A stretch of 64,000 bases of DNA, taken from assembly GCF_001640805.2 (NCBI RefSeq), contig NC_066855.1, positions 15,160,236 to 15,224,235 on the forward strand, given 5' to 3'. Both the position numbers and the translations under genes were made by a program. This DNA comes from Lates calcarifer (taxonomy: Eukaryota > Chordata > Actinopteri > Centropomidae). How positions within the stretch are numbered: the stretch's first letter is position 1; every line of letters begins with the position of its first letter. The notes under the pieces were generated by a model. That model did not search any database and was not told the origin of the DNA. It saw only the letters and a list, made by a program, of their open reading frames with translations. Below are positions 24,792 to 38,300 of this stretch, piece after piece.

Positions 24792-27700
24792 TTCATTAAG
24801 ATCGTTTGGCTGCTAATGTTTAGACACCATTTAACATTTGATCTTTTTATTAAATGACAAAAAATTTAGTCATGCCAAACCAAACCATGCCATGCATTTA
24901 TTATGCACGCTATATGTTCTTGTAATAAACCACTAGCCAGGAATGTGCAAAATTAAGTTAAAATAGGTTGACTCTAGCAGCCTGTGAATCACAGGTTGTT
25001 GACAATGCAAAATATAACCACTGAGATCAGATTCTTGAGCGTTTCCTGTCACATTGTCAAAGGATATATCTGAATTTATATTAAATTCCCTGCAAAATCA
25101 ATGCTGGAGGGAATCAAAATACACACAAGTACAGTAAATAAACTCTGTAGTAAATACAGAGCAGTATTAGATTCCAGTTTCCCAGTGACTGTCAGCTGAA
25201 AGACATTCAGGAGCTCAGCTGCAGCTTGATGAATGCACAGCAGCCAAAGTTTCTCAGCTGATCTGGACTAACTTTGACTTTGCCATAAGTTCAAGCCAAT
25301 TCCCACCTCCCTCCTCTCTTCACCAGATAAGCACAACAACAATGGAGTAAAGGTCTGGCGAGGGAACAGCAGGCGTCTGATAGACAGCAGAAAAAAGCGT
25401 CAGTACTGGCAGCCTCGCACTCTGAGCAATTGCCCTGCCAAATCCTCTGATTGAGTACATGTGCCTTGTTGCTTATTTAAAACCAGGGCAACTATGGTGC
25501 TGCCAGCCACAGCACAGATACTGTACAATGTCATGCTTAGTATACAGCAGAGCAGCAGCTACCCAACAACATCCTGTAGAGAGGCAACACTCAGCACTGT
25601 ACATCTGCATCCTTGGAGTCTTTATGTATTAACAGTAACAGCCGTAGCACAGAGAACCAGAGCCTGTGGATTAGTGCTTGGGAAGACTGGGAGTTTTTTT
25701 TTTAAATCATGTAACAGTTGAAGTTGTGGGAAATCTACCATGAAGAGCCCCTCTTGATTTAGTTCTCTTAGTAACAAGAGCTAGTGTTTTACAATTTAGC
25801 TCTGTGGAGCCAGTGTATCACATGATATATGAAGTTTTGCTGCTGGCCTGTGCTAACATCACAATCCCACTGTGTAATATCAACTACATAATAACTACCA
25901 TCAGAGCCAAACTTGAATTAGGAAAGCTCTACGACAGCACAGGCCCTTCCCCTTTACAGAAAATGTGATTCCATTCACATAGTACATAATTGATAGCTCT
26001 ACATATGAGCTACTATGTTTTGGCTGGATCAGGTATCTCTAACAGAGAGACACTCCTTGTGGAGTAACCATATGCTTGCCTTTTGTGTCAGAGAACTGGA
26101 GATGTGAGAGCTCCTGTATATGATCTGTGATCAAATCTGTAATAAAGTGGAAACTGGAAAAAGCAGAAACATTTTCTGTGAACCCTGGATCAGGAAACCT
26201 GCTGCTTTTGCTCCTCTGGCTTGCGAGTCAGCTTTTGTCACTGACATCAGTTCCTTAAAAGTTGTCTACTGGTTGAGCAAGAACTGATCTTATGCATTTG
26301 AAAATATCAAATAATTATATACAGTAGCTGCCAGCTGAAGAATGTTAAAGAGAGGCAGGTTATGTCTTAAAGAGAATTTGAGATGTTAAAATACAGCCTG
26401 TTATTCAAAGACATATGTCAACAACCACAACAGGCCTGGAGGACATTCTGTGGTAGCTGGCATGAATATATTACTGCTACACTTTAAGGTTGCAGAACAA
26501 CTAAAAGACTTCTAACTGCCTGATGCAACAGCTTCCACTGCAGTGTAAGAGGCCTTTGTGTAGCCTTTATTCATTCAGTCTGACATTTTGCTCATGTTGG
26601 TCCAATTTTTTGTTGTTTATTTGTTTTACCGTAACTAAGCAGTAGCAAGTGATGACAAAATTTTCTGACAAGAATTTTCAGTTTACATGGAAGCTGTCAT
26701 AGTCAGGACTGGGAAAACATAAAGCTACCATTTTTATGACAATCAAAGAAGAAAATTAGTGTTAGGATTGTAACCTGCCATTTTGTAGTCAACTGTTTTG
26801 CATGAATGTAGACAGCTAGCTAGATATGTAGGAAGATTATGTCCCCATTCTTAATCCCACCTACAAAGCTCTGATTTGTCAATTGTTTCTCTAACTGGGG
26901 GAGACAGCCATCAATGAGGACAACACCACAACTAGAATAGCTGAATAAATTTGAAGATGTGAGACAGACTGGCTTTGTGTATAATGTTGAAAAACAAAAC
27001 ACTGCTATAAGTAGCTCTTGAGGGCAACTGAACTGTAGACTCCTGTGGACAACTTCTGAAGTAATAATGCTGGAAAAATGTGATTCCTAAACAAGTTAGG
27101 GAAGGTCTGTTAACCATGTTTGGCTTTCAACATAGACAACAATGGGCTAAGACTGGATCAACAAACTAGAATTTACATTCACTATAAATGGTCAGGGAAG
27201 TTGAGAGCAGAAACCAGCAGCACTTGATTTCCACAGCCTTTCAAGCCCTTCAGATATGTTTTATGTCTTTGAGTAATGTTAAATTAATGCAGAGCCATAG
27301 GATTCCAGGTGCACTGCGAGGATCAGAGGCTCAGTGTTTTTGTCTTTTTTGGCTTCATTTCAGCACATGAGGATTGTTTCTGATTTTGTTATTCTTACAT
27401 GTGGCTGGAAACAGAACTCACTAGACTGTACTGTGTTTATAGGTAAGTGTTTACACGTCTCAGATGTGTGCCAGCACAGTGAAGTTCACGAGTGACATAA
27501 CACACAAAAAGCATGAATAATATTCTTCTGAACATGACAGAGAGAACTGGAGAGATGTGAGGGAGCTGGCTTGACTGCAAACATGCAAGGCAACACATCC
27601 GCTCTGCACATGTGTTCTCCGACCTCAGAGGAGCCACCAAACTGGAAATCTGAACCAGACCAAATACAATGGACAACCAAAGAGGCCTACGATAGAGGGA

Positions 27701-28213
27701 TGAGTGAGCAAGGGAGTTGAGGCAGGAGGGGATAAGGATGGCACCGCAGCCAAATTCACTAAATCACTGGACTAATGTGCAGCAGGCTTTTCATCTGAGC
27801 ATCTCACACATGCACTGAAAACACTTGAAATGCTGTCTTGAACAGCCTCTATACACACCAAGTCCTCTGTACATGAACCCACATAAAAGCACAGCGGATA
27901 GACCCCTGTGTCAACAGCGCTTAGTAAATCTTAGCATTACACTTCATCAGCATACTAAAACAATTAACGGTAGTTTGTTAATCAGCATGTAGATACCAGA
28001 CAAACACGATGTACTGGAGAGGAAACAGAATCAGAGAAAATGAGAAAATGAGACAGAAGGGTCATGCAGAGGTAGAGGGACAACAGACGAGTCACGGGGG
28101 AACTCAGATGAAGACAGGAAGGGTAGGAAGAGAAAGCAAACCTCTATTCGGCTGAGCCTTTGGCTCCAGGATAGACAACATCTGTAGAACAAATTTCTCT
28201 CCACTTGACTTTG

Positions 28214-28227
28214 TTTTTTTTTTTTTT
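28214..28227. repeat. Poly-T run (left copy)
   Basis: About 14 T here. The right copy at about 47412-47423 has 12. Confidence 0.85.
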
Positions 28228-29235
28228 GTTTAGTTTTTTCCTTCACAAAAAGGAAAGGCAGAGCGGGGTAAGCTCTGGGAGAAAAGGAGACAAAACTAGA
28301 GAAGAGACAAAACAAGAGTGAGGCTGCCAAACACAAAGTGATGCACATGTACACATGAAAACAAAACAAAACTTAGGCAAGCCCTCTCTGAGGGCATTAT
28401 GACCTCTAAATATTACATTTACTTGACTTCATTCTTGCCTCTCTAAAAACAAAATGATGTATACCCTAAATAGGAGCAAGGCTGAAACTACTTTACACAG
28501 AATAATCTTGATAAGTGAAGTTTAGGAAAATTTGGCACATTTTCCAACTGAAACACATAACTTACTGTATCTGTAGTTTTCTGGGGGGTTAGGGTTAAGG
28601 AGAAAAATGCACTTTTAATGTAACTTTTATACTACAATGTTGTAGTTCTATTACTGCATGGCCTATTTTTACAATGACAATAAAGATGTAACTTGCACAA
28701 GCATATGTCACTGATATACAGAGGAATGTAAAGTATTAAACTCATGCTTTGTGAAAGATTTTACTGGGGGCTACAAAATCACTCATCCCTGAAGGAGAGT
28801 GAGAGCGATGCTGTGGGTCAGAGAGGTTAGTTAAACACTGCTGGACAATTTATCAGGTAGTGACAAAAAGACACAAATTGAAAGTAAAGGAGTGAGGAAA
28901 TAAGACACAGAGGAGGAAAGAGACCGGGGGCAAAAGCTATGTGACAGTCTGCAAAAACCTTCTTGGGAGAGGCTGTCCGTGGCCTGATTGTCAGCCCTCT
29001 TTTCCTCACAGAGACAAACACTCCCTGGGGTCAACATGCGGGGTGACAGACGTGGAGTGAGGGGGCCCATGGTGCTGTAGCAGCCTGTAGTTGATTTAGA
29101 ATTTTTGAGCATGAGCCAAAATTCCTGAAGGAACGCAGTAAGCAGGGGGGCGGCCATAAAGACCAACTCAGAACTGGCATATAAAGAAAAAAAAGGAGAA
29201 AAGGAAAAAAAGGGAATGTGGTGAATATGAAATAA

Positions 29236-29270
29236 CTGTGTGTGTATATGTGTGTGTATGTGTTTGTGTG
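29236..29270. repeat. Imperfect (GT)n tract (left copy)
   Basis: Interrupted GT repeat; the same tract is found at about 48432-48465. The 147-codon open frames on the opposite strand in both copies come from this tract and its flanks and are not considered genes. Confidence 0.85.
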
Positions 29271-29980
29271 AGGGAGGAAGAACACAGACATGCTGGTGTT
29301 GCTATGGTGAAACAAGATGGGGGAATGAGAGAATTCCAAATAGGAACATTGGGGGTGCAGTGTAGGAAACGTGCCAGATAGATATCTAGAGGTTCACATG
29401 TGCATGTGTGTGTGTGTGAGTGCCTGTGTCTCTGTGTACCACTATGTCTTAGCATGGAGGGATAAAATATATTCAACAGAGTGTTATGAAGGTACAACAC
29501 ATGGTAGAGTAAAAGGGAAGAGGGCAAGCCAGGGTCAAGGAGAGTGTGAAAGCAGAGCATACAAAAGTGAGAAAGGAGACAGAGAGACAAAACATTTTTA
29601 AATAAAAACAAGGTGATAAATTGGGTAATAGTTGAGTGAGAGCTAGGTGTTAACGGTTGAAGTTAACTGCTAGTTCTCCTCAAGGTGTACAGTAGGGGGG
29701 TAGAGCTCTGGAGTAGAGGTCATCATGAGTCCACTTGGTTTCTGGTGACCAGGACCAGAGTCAAGCCATGGATCCCAGATCTGTGGGTCAATATGTCTAA
29801 TGCCTGAGTGGCGATCTTGCGATCAGCCCTGATCACAGAATGAGTGTGTATTTTCAGAGAGAGGCAGAATGTGAGCTGTGACTTGCAAAAAAGACTGATC
29901 TTTTTGAAGTCAGCCACACTTTGGGTCAGGTCTAATTGTCCTGGGGTCTACTTCGAACCTGGTCTGACTGTCCCTGGATC

Positions 29981-30066
29981 GTTCTTTGAAGTCATATATC
30001 ATTTGCATTATTTTCCAGGTCTGTTTCAGATATCTACTCGATCTCTGACAATACAAACCTCATCAA
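29981..30066. other. Divergent patch, left copy
   Basis: Within otherwise near-identical copies, this stretch of about 86 bases aligns poorly with about 136 bases at 49166-49301. Shared islands such as ccaggtctgtttcagat and ctcgatctctga remain, so the two are homologous but differ by several insertions and substitutions. An 8-base length difference lies just upstream (gcgatcttgcgatc near 29813 against gcgatc in the right copy). No gene is recognised here. Confidence 0.85.
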
Positions 30067-30600
30067 CCTATCCTTTTGTATCTCTGGTTTTCCAGACACA
30101 TCAATAAACATTTGTCATGTCTGTAGACAGATGATTCTCTAATAGGCCTCTGTGGTATCAGATATGGCCATAGTTTAGCACACTTAGCATATGTGACTGT
30201 ACATTACTTCACCAAAGAAAATCATAAATACATCAAGTCTTGAAACCCTAAGCTCTAACAGAAACACAGAAATTAAGAAGTAAATTTTAATTCTGTTCTT
30301 GGTTATAAGCTCTTATGTACCTCAGTGTTAGTTTTAGCTCAGCCTGGACTTGCAGTGATCCTTTAGCCAGCAAGAACCAGCTTGGTGAGTCTGTTTCATA
30401 CTGAGCCCCCATTTTTTTTCTTCCTCTTTATCAGCACCTTCTATTTATAGCACCTTTACTGCAGCAGCACAGCTTAGTACAGTATGTTCCATAAAACACA
30501 GGCCTCTCCTGACCACATCCCCAGGCATGTCTCTGCATTCGTCTCCCACTGCTCTATGCATGAGCGTATGGTGAGTGTTGGAATGTTCTAGACAGGGGGA

Positions 30601-30601
<1 letters not shown>

Positions 30602-30653
<52 letters not shown>
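30602..30653. repeat. (CA)26 microsatellite (left copy)
   Basis: About 26 uninterrupted CA units, followed by CA-rich sequence to about 30840 containing repeated gacacac and aggcacac words. The right-copy counterpart is much shorter and interrupted. Confidence 0.95.
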
Positions 30654-30656
<3 letters not shown>

Positions 30657-31054
30657 CAGACATGCACTCACAAGCCTTGGGCATTCACACATAGACAAAG
30701 ATAAAATGACAAACAGACAGTGATGAACACACTGGGACACACTCTGAGACACCACACAAGGACACACAAACACATTTAAGGACACACATAGAGTCAAATA
30801 AAGAGAGCGACACACACTAAGGCACACACACAGACTGGGATATAGTCGCTGCATATATTACATTAAAGGAAAAGGTGCAGTATTCCAGTGATTTGTGGAC
30901 AGTTAAGCCAACATCTAAACAAACAACTGAATTCATATCAGGGTATTCAATCCATTAGGACTATATAATGTCACCAAACTTAAACAAAAATTCAGTTTCC
31001 AGTGTCACAAAGGTGAATATTTGCTGAATGCCTTAGAGCTCTGTGAAAGTAAAC

Positions 31055-31153
31055 TGAATATCGTTGGTTATTTCATATTGTTAGTTGGACAAAACAAGCA
31101 TTTTTAAGACAACATGTCAGTCTTAAGGAACCTATGATGGACATTTTTCTCTC
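31055..31153 (+). repeat. Dispersed repeat B, fragment (left copy)
   Basis: The fragment has tgaatatcgttggttatttc, gttggacaaaacaagcattt and tgatggacatttttctctc, which match the 3' part of repeat B as seen at 41640-41720. It lies about 60 bases from the tRNA-derived SINE at 31211. Confidence 0.5.
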
Positions 31154-31210
31154 ATTAACTTCAGCCCATAAATTACACACACTGCCCTGTATACATGCAG
31201 CAGGAGTAAT

Positions 31211-31312
31211 GTTTGAAGGACACTTTTTCATGCATCATGCGGGAGGAGCCAGGGCTCAAACCTTCAACCAAGCCATCAATGGCCCCAACCCACTCTATCA
31301 CCTGAGCTACTG
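31211..31312 (-). mobile_element. tRNA-derived SINE fragment (left copy)
   Basis: On the minus strand the start reads cagtagctcaggtgatagag, a good RNA polymerase III A box, followed about 50 bases later by ggtttgagccc, a B box close to the GGTTCGANNCC consensus. It continues with gctcctcccgc and aaagtgtccttcaaa, which resembles the body that follows the tRNA-like head in a common fish SINE. It is not a functional tRNA: no complete cloverleaf can be drawn and the 3' part is SINE-like. The tail is not visible, so the copy is truncated. Confidence 0.65.
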
Positions 31313-34300
31313 AAACATGCACTTGTACATTTTGTCTGAGATATTATAAATGAGTTTTCTTTCAACCTACTTCCCAACAAATAATCACCATGAGTGCTGT
31401 CAAAGTAAGCAGCTGTATCGGTTAATTCACTGTAGGAGCTGGTTCTAGATGACATCAAAATTAGATGTCTCTCTTTGCTGTCCAGCTCGAATACAAACTT
31501 CAAATTCACAAATTCATTTTAAGTTGTTTCATATTATGGGGACTGCCAAATGTCAGCTCTGCCTGCTGGAACCATACAGTCCATAAGAGCTGTCAAGAAG
31601 ACGGTGAGGTCACAGGGACATTACAACATGACACTCAGCAGCTTTGCTCAAACTGCGGCAGTGTAAGGAGAGGTCAAAGGTTGAGGCTGAGCCAGCATGT
31701 TTTCTGAGAACACGGTATGCTGTGATTTCAAGCCAAAAAAAGATTAAATAAAACATTACAAGCCTTCCTTTGTCAAACACAACTACACATGTAATTTCAT
31801 CTGATCTAAATCCAGCAGTTTTATTGGAAAGCCAAAGGTTCAACAATGCAAAACAACTCCATCGTATTCAAATAGAAAGAAAAAATGTGTCTTGCAGGTC
31901 TATCTGACAAACGGCCAAATACAAAACAAAGTTTCTAACAGCACCTGAACACACATAAACACACACACAAGGGAGGTGTGTCAAACCACACTGGCACAAT
32001 TTCAGCTAAACTAACCTTGACAGACTTGGCTGAGGTTTCACACATGAGCTGCTTTGCCAAACGGCACGTGGGCAGTTTATGTAATACAGATAACACCTCA
32101 GCTGGTAGTGTAGAGTGAGATAAAACGAAACAAAAAAAAACTCATAAAATAATACCAAGACATAAAGCAACAATAACACAAGAAGAAGTGACCACAATCA
32201 TAAAATGAGGAAATAAAACTAGAGAGAATCAGACCTCTCCAGTCATTTGGGACTATTATGTGAGATGATATGAGTCATACATCTGGCCTCAGAACCGGCT
32301 TCTGTATCACTCTGATATTATTAACGATGTCACTCTCACTGGTAAAAACTGAAGCCTACGTTCAGTTAATGTTCAACCAACCATGAACCTAGATAAGGCG
32401 TGAATTTTTCATTACGTGATCTATAGAAGTTGACTCGACCTCTCTGCCCTAGTTATGGAAGGAAAATGTCCCAGTATGGTTTTAAGTAGTCATGGCATGT
32501 TGAAACCAGCCCAGCGGCTTACAGAACTGCGTCCTTAATTAGAAGGTGCAAAACACGGTTCACTGATCTGGAACTCATCCAAATACAGTACAAAATGGCA
32601 GGTTGAAGCATTCCTGTGCCCATCCCTTCTCTACTTGCTGAAATGAACATGTATATGTACATGTTTGTGCACACGTTCAACACTACATGCACAGGGAAAG
32701 GGTTTTGGGTGCATATTTCTATCTGCTTGAGTAAGCCTACTATGTTGAATGACTTGTTTCTTCCCTTGTCTGTGTTTAATAGTGTGCATGTAAAGGAACA
32801 GAAACTCCCTGAAACTCTTCCACATGCCTGCATAAAACTCAAACCAGACTGTTCTGAGTGTCATAGCGGAGCTAACAGTTCAGACCACGTGGGGAGCTAA
32901 AAGAGTGTCCACTATATGAAGCGAGCCAGCGCTCCTAACCCCAGGCATTTAATACTCTTCCCTCTTCTCCGCCTTTATTGGAGTCCTCCAAAGTTCACTT
33001 CAGTTGTGTGGCAAAGGAGTAGGAGCGAGCAGGGAAGACTGGAATACTTGTGGCCCAACAACAAAAGAGCTGGAATGCCCTTCTCTAAACTGGTTAATGC
33101 TGCCCACCACTCTCAGGCCATTTCTGCCCTTTTTCCCTCTTGTCTGTCTCACATATTTATGGTCTTTGTGTTTCTTTTTTTTCTGTCTCCATGTGTCTTT
33201 GCCCCTCTAGGAAAAGTGGTCTGGTCTTGATTACGGAAATGTTCGCCATATCCAGAGCTTTGTACCGTGTTTACAGCAAGCTGAACATAATAAACATGCT
33301 GACTACAAATATATACTGCCTTTTGTTTTGAGTCTCAGTGAGATGCCTGTGACCACAAAGAGAGCCTTTCTTGGGCAGAAGGGAGCTTTGAAATTAACAC
33401 CAACTCTGTACACCCACACCTCTCAGTCGACATTACTGTCTACCAGAGCACACACTGTCAGACTATCTAACCACACATATACACACACTACTATATACAG
33501 TCATAAACACCAGGTATAGAACCATATAAGCCAGTATGTTCTTACATGCACTTCTTCAGAATATGTGCAACAAAATGACCCACTTTCTGTCCAAAGATAT
33601 ACACTGTACAGTGCTACCTATCCACACCGATGTGTTACTCATTAAACTTGTAAACCAGCTCAGCTTTTTTTGTCCTCAGCTAGAGGTGAAAGACACTGTG
33701 AGGTCTCTAGTCTGCGCCATCTATGTTATCTTCATGTATAATCCTATACAGCTGAGCCCTGACAGGCAGGAGAGTGAGAGCAAACACAGCCAGGGCAGTA
33801 TTCAACAAGGCGTCTGGGGCAGATGAGTACTTTGAACCTGTTTTCCCTTCTTATGTGAATTGTGGCACAGTGGCAGACTGGACTGTATATTACATACAGT
33901 ATATAATGTGGCGGGGGCCAACTGTTTGAGCAGGAACTGTGCTCTTATCACTCACTGCTGCACCTGTTCTGCGCCTCAACTGACACCGCCTTGGGGGAAG
34001 ATTAAGCAGTGGGGGGGAGGTGGGCACACAAGGAGAGAAAAGAGGGACAAAATGTAAAGCAAGACTTAGACCCTTATATCTAGAAGAACCTATAGACGTT
34101 ACACAGCATAAACACAGCGGTGATAAACATACATAAACTTTCCTTTGTGTACAATTCACTCATGTCTGACCACTGTTAAGCATTTAGAAAGAGGGATTCA
34201 TCATGGCTCACTATAGCACATACTGTATGTAGGACAACAGCTTAAGTTCTCCATCAACCATAACTGTGCACAAAGTTCACAGCCTTGTTTGTTTTGCATT

Positions 34301-34904
34301 AATTGGCATAAGTATTTATTGATTCTTTTCATCTGCAATGCTAAATAGTCCAGCATATGAAGATGTGTCAGAAATAATGTGTAAGCACTAATCCATGATG
34401 ATTACAATCACAAAAAAAGAGAGGCTGTCATTATAACTGTGACCATGATCATGATGTTTTTGGAGGGACAGAAACTTTCCTGTTCGCAATATTTGCTGAC
34501 ATCAAAAAAAGGTTTTATCTGTTCGCTTATCTATTTATATTTTCATTATCTCATCTCATGTTAGGATGTAGTTTGTATTTTCAAACAGTATTATTAAACT
34601 GTGCCTTATCGTGACTGTTTTTATGGTGTGCCTGTTGAAACAGTGAAATATCCAATACAAAATTCTTCCCATTAGTCGTCAACATTTCCAGTTAAGGAGG
34701 AGTCAGATCAAACGCTCATATGAGTGATTTTGGAGTGTAATGACGAAGGACCTGTTTTGTTATCGTTTTACTTGAGGTAGTGGGTAATTATCCAGTGGTC
34801 TTATAAATTTAACAGATGGGCACAGAACACAAAAGACATAAGACAGCAATGACAGAATGTATACTCTATATACTAGATCGGTCTTTGATTGGATTGTTGA
34901 AAAT

Positions 34905-35325
34905 GCAACAAATGATCATTGTCATCATTGATTAATCTGCTTTGTTTCATCTATAAAATGGCAAAAAGTACCAGGACATGCACTTCACATGTTTTGAGAA
35001 CCCAAGGACAAATACTACTAAACCCAAAAGTATTTAATTCACACCAATGTAAAAACAGAGGAAACGCAAAACCAATTTAAGAAGCTGAAACCAGCAAAAA
35101 TTTGACATTTCTTAGAGCCCCCGGTAACACTGAGTAGTATCTCTTTTTGCATTTTACATAACATACAAATAATGATCTTCAATTCACTGTCATGTAAGAA
35201 AAAGAAAAACAGCAAATTCTCGCAAATTTGAGAAGTTGGAGCCATTAAAAGAATTGGTATTTTTGCTTGAAAAGTAGTTGAGAATAAATTTTCAGCTGAT
35301 TAACTCCTTGATTAATCAATAGTTC
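34905..35325 (-). repeat. Dispersed repeat B, two adjacent units, inverted (left copy)
   Basis: Two consecutive inverted units are present. The first runs to agaagctgaaaccagcaaaa near 35100. The second includes aaaaacagcaaattctcgca and atttgagaagttggagcc and ends with gattaactccttgattaatc. Both show repeat B phrases in reverse complement. A head-to-tail pair suggests a tandem insertion or a larger parent unit. Confidence 0.55.
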
Positions 35326-38300
35326 TTCAAATATTAAAACTGTTAATGATTAATGATAAAAATAAAGATTCATCATACAATGGACACTTTTACTGCTAAC
35401 AGACATGAGACAACAGTGGCAACAGCTATAAATGTTTATATGGCCTTTAATGTAATTGCTTAATTTTATTTTTTCTTATCACTGAGAGTAATATGTGGAA
35501 AAAAGCTAATTGGAATACTATGACAGACAGAGCTGAAGCATTCACAGCAGGGGCTGCCCATGACAGTTTGCCTTGATGTGATTACCACCAAGGCTCCTGA
35601 CATGGTAGTTTAATTTATACGCCCTCAACCATGTTTCATTACCATCAATATCAGATGTCTTGTCATGGCTTGTAATTAGAAATCGACAGTCCCTTTTGAC
35701 CTCACAAACATGGAACTGCCACCAAAGTGCTGCAGCAGATAGGTAACTGCTAACTCCAGGGGTAGGTAGCAGTTTAATTTACAATAATGACTGTCTATGT
35801 AAATATGCTGCTATCTTAGATCAAGCTGCAGTACAGCCAGGAAAACATAGTATGTCGAGGATTTTATCTAGGGCTGTAGAATATGATCATACACGTTCAA
35901 GTATGTAAATGTATTGAAATGTGAATGCTTTGAATATTATATATTAGTGAATATTAATATAGTATTCCTGTCAGACTGGCTGTCAGTGCAGTGTCATGGG
36001 CTCCCAATGAAATGTGTGAACTTAGAACAATGTGTGCAGTCTGGTTTGCTGAAAGAAGCTGCTCATTGTTAAGTTTTGAAACTGAGTAGCACTTGATACA
36101 ATCATATCTGTTTCACACCATGATATCCAGTTGGCTGTCTGACAGGAGCTGCTGCAGAGACCAGTGATGCAGAGAGCCCGATGAGGAACTTCAGCGGCAT
36201 GCAACATGAATGTTAGTTGTAGTCTAAGCTGTGATCACAGGTTACCTGTGGTCCCGCTACTCCGATCAAAAATTGCAAGAAACATTTCTTTAGAGTAAAA
36301 GCAAACATTTCAGATGTCACCATGACACACACTGTAATCAATATGTCAGATCTGATGCTTTCTCCTCTGTCACAGCTTGAAATCCACAGTTACATCTGAG
36401 TGATCAAAAAGTGCTCTCACGGCATGAGAAATATACTTTAAAAGAAGAAAGCAATAAAACTGTGCAGCCTTTCCTTTCAGCCACTGAAGATTTAAAATGA
36501 ATGTCAGTCTTAAAAAGGAACATGACAACTTGTCTTTGCTGTGTATTTCTGATGGTTTGCTTAAAGGTAGAACACACTGGGACAGTGTGGAGTTTTTGAC
36601 TAAAGACCAACACACTGGGATTTCTGATATGATCACCTAATTTGAGCATATCACAGGTACAAACTCCAAGATAAGTGAGAGGGAACTGCATTACAAGGAA
36701 TGCCTAATGTTTGAAGGAATTTAGACACACTGTTGCCATACATGGTTTGAACTGTAGAAAACACTGACAAGACCCACCAACTGTAAAATATCCTGATCAG
36801 TACATTTACTGATCACAATAACAATAATCATCAGCTCCAGCCCTAAAACCAACATACATTTCTGGCTACAACTTGTGGCAAGAAATGTGGCAATGCACTT
36901 GCAAAAGGCGAAAAAGACAACTGTTAAATATATGCAAATATCAACTTTGCAAATGTGGTATGCATTCACTACTGGTGAGACACTCTGAATGTAAATATAA
37001 CCGCTTGTTTACGAGTAACTCTGCAGGGTATATTTATATAGGAGGGTTAAAAAACTCGTTCCGGAAAAAGGGTTTCTGATAAACCCAATCTGAAATAACT
37101 TAAGACCAACAAACCCAACAGTATTAAAAAAGCACAGGAAGCACAATGTAATAAAGTGGTGCTGAGAAGTGCTTTCCCTTATTGCTACAACATTATATCA
37201 ATGGATTCTGTGCCATGTCTCCATTGTAGCAGAGCACATATTGTCCTTGTTGCATGTCCTTCATCCAGACTTCTGCTGCAGTAGCCTGGCATTACTTGTG
37301 GATTGATGATGTGGATTACTCACTGTTCAAACTACATGTCAAGGCACAAAAATGTGATTTAAAAGATGGCAATTAATAGGGAAACTGCATGGGTACTGAG
37401 GCAAAAACACATCCAGCCTTTGGAAACATCACAAAGACTTAACCTTTGCACTCTGCAGGACCAATCAACTCCTGATAAAATACAAACAGAGCTGTGAGAG
37501 GTAAGCAGTCATAACCAGGAACAATATTACCTAACATTACACCACAAGCGCTTTCTACTTGCTGCCAAATGCGGTTTGCACTTTTCCACTTGAGCCTTCC
37601 CTCTGACCCCAAACAGTCCCTGTCTTTATACAGATGTTGATATGATCGCACAAGAATGAATGAAATAACAGAGTATCAACAGAGAGCTGAAAAAGAGGAA
37701 CATTTTGTGCTTTGCCGAGAGGAGGCAAAAACCACTTCCTTTGAGTGAATGAGAGAGCTGTCCAAGAAACCGCACAGTTTCATAAAATACCACCCACTCT
37801 ATATCTACGATACTGCAACCTAACATTACATCTCCTCCTTGTTTATTCTGTACTACAATAAAACCATATGGCGGACAGCAGAAAGCACTTGTCCTTCACA
37901 ACAAAAACCCCAATATGTTGAGTGCTACGCCTCCACTGCTGTGAGACTCAGCCAAGCCTCCTGCCTACAACACAGGTAAAGCCACCTATCATGATATTAA
38001 CACAATTGCAAATTAAGTTCCACAAAGGCAAACTAATTCAAGCTGGTATTAGCCAGAATCATTATTCAGTTATTGTCTCCTCAGTTCCTGGAAATGTAAT
38101 TTAACGGCATGCTTGGTAATTGTCTTTCTGAATTAATTCCTGGCTTCTTTGCAGAGTAAAACCAAATTGCCACTCCTCTATTCTGTCTAGACATCCAAGA
38201 GCCTCAAAGGCAGGTTATTGAGTTAGTTTATTGATTATAAAGAAAAAAAACTCCTTATTCAAATGTCACAAACAGAAAAAGGAGACAGCAGTAATATAGC

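Noticed and set aside
29168..29611. 147-codon open frame on the minus strand (and its duplicate at 48363-48806)
   Set aside because: It is low complexity, built on a GT/CA tract and pyrimidine-rich flanks, with no domain. The frame has no splice context, and its survival in both copies reflects the duplication.
30661..30840. CA-rich stretch with repeated gacacac words, resembling a repeat array
   Set aside because: Word spacing is irregular and there are no unique spacers. It is degenerate microsatellite sequence, not a CRISPR-like or minisatellite array.
31211..31312. Possible tRNA gene on the minus strand
   Set aside because: A and B boxes are present, but the sequence does not complete a cloverleaf and continues into a SINE-like body, so it is called a SINE fragment.
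36239..36253. Near-perfect palindrome cacaggt-t-acctgtg
   Set aside because: It is a 7-base arm palindrome that could be a transcription-factor site (E2-box-like), but such short palindromes are expected by chance and nothing nearby supports regulation.
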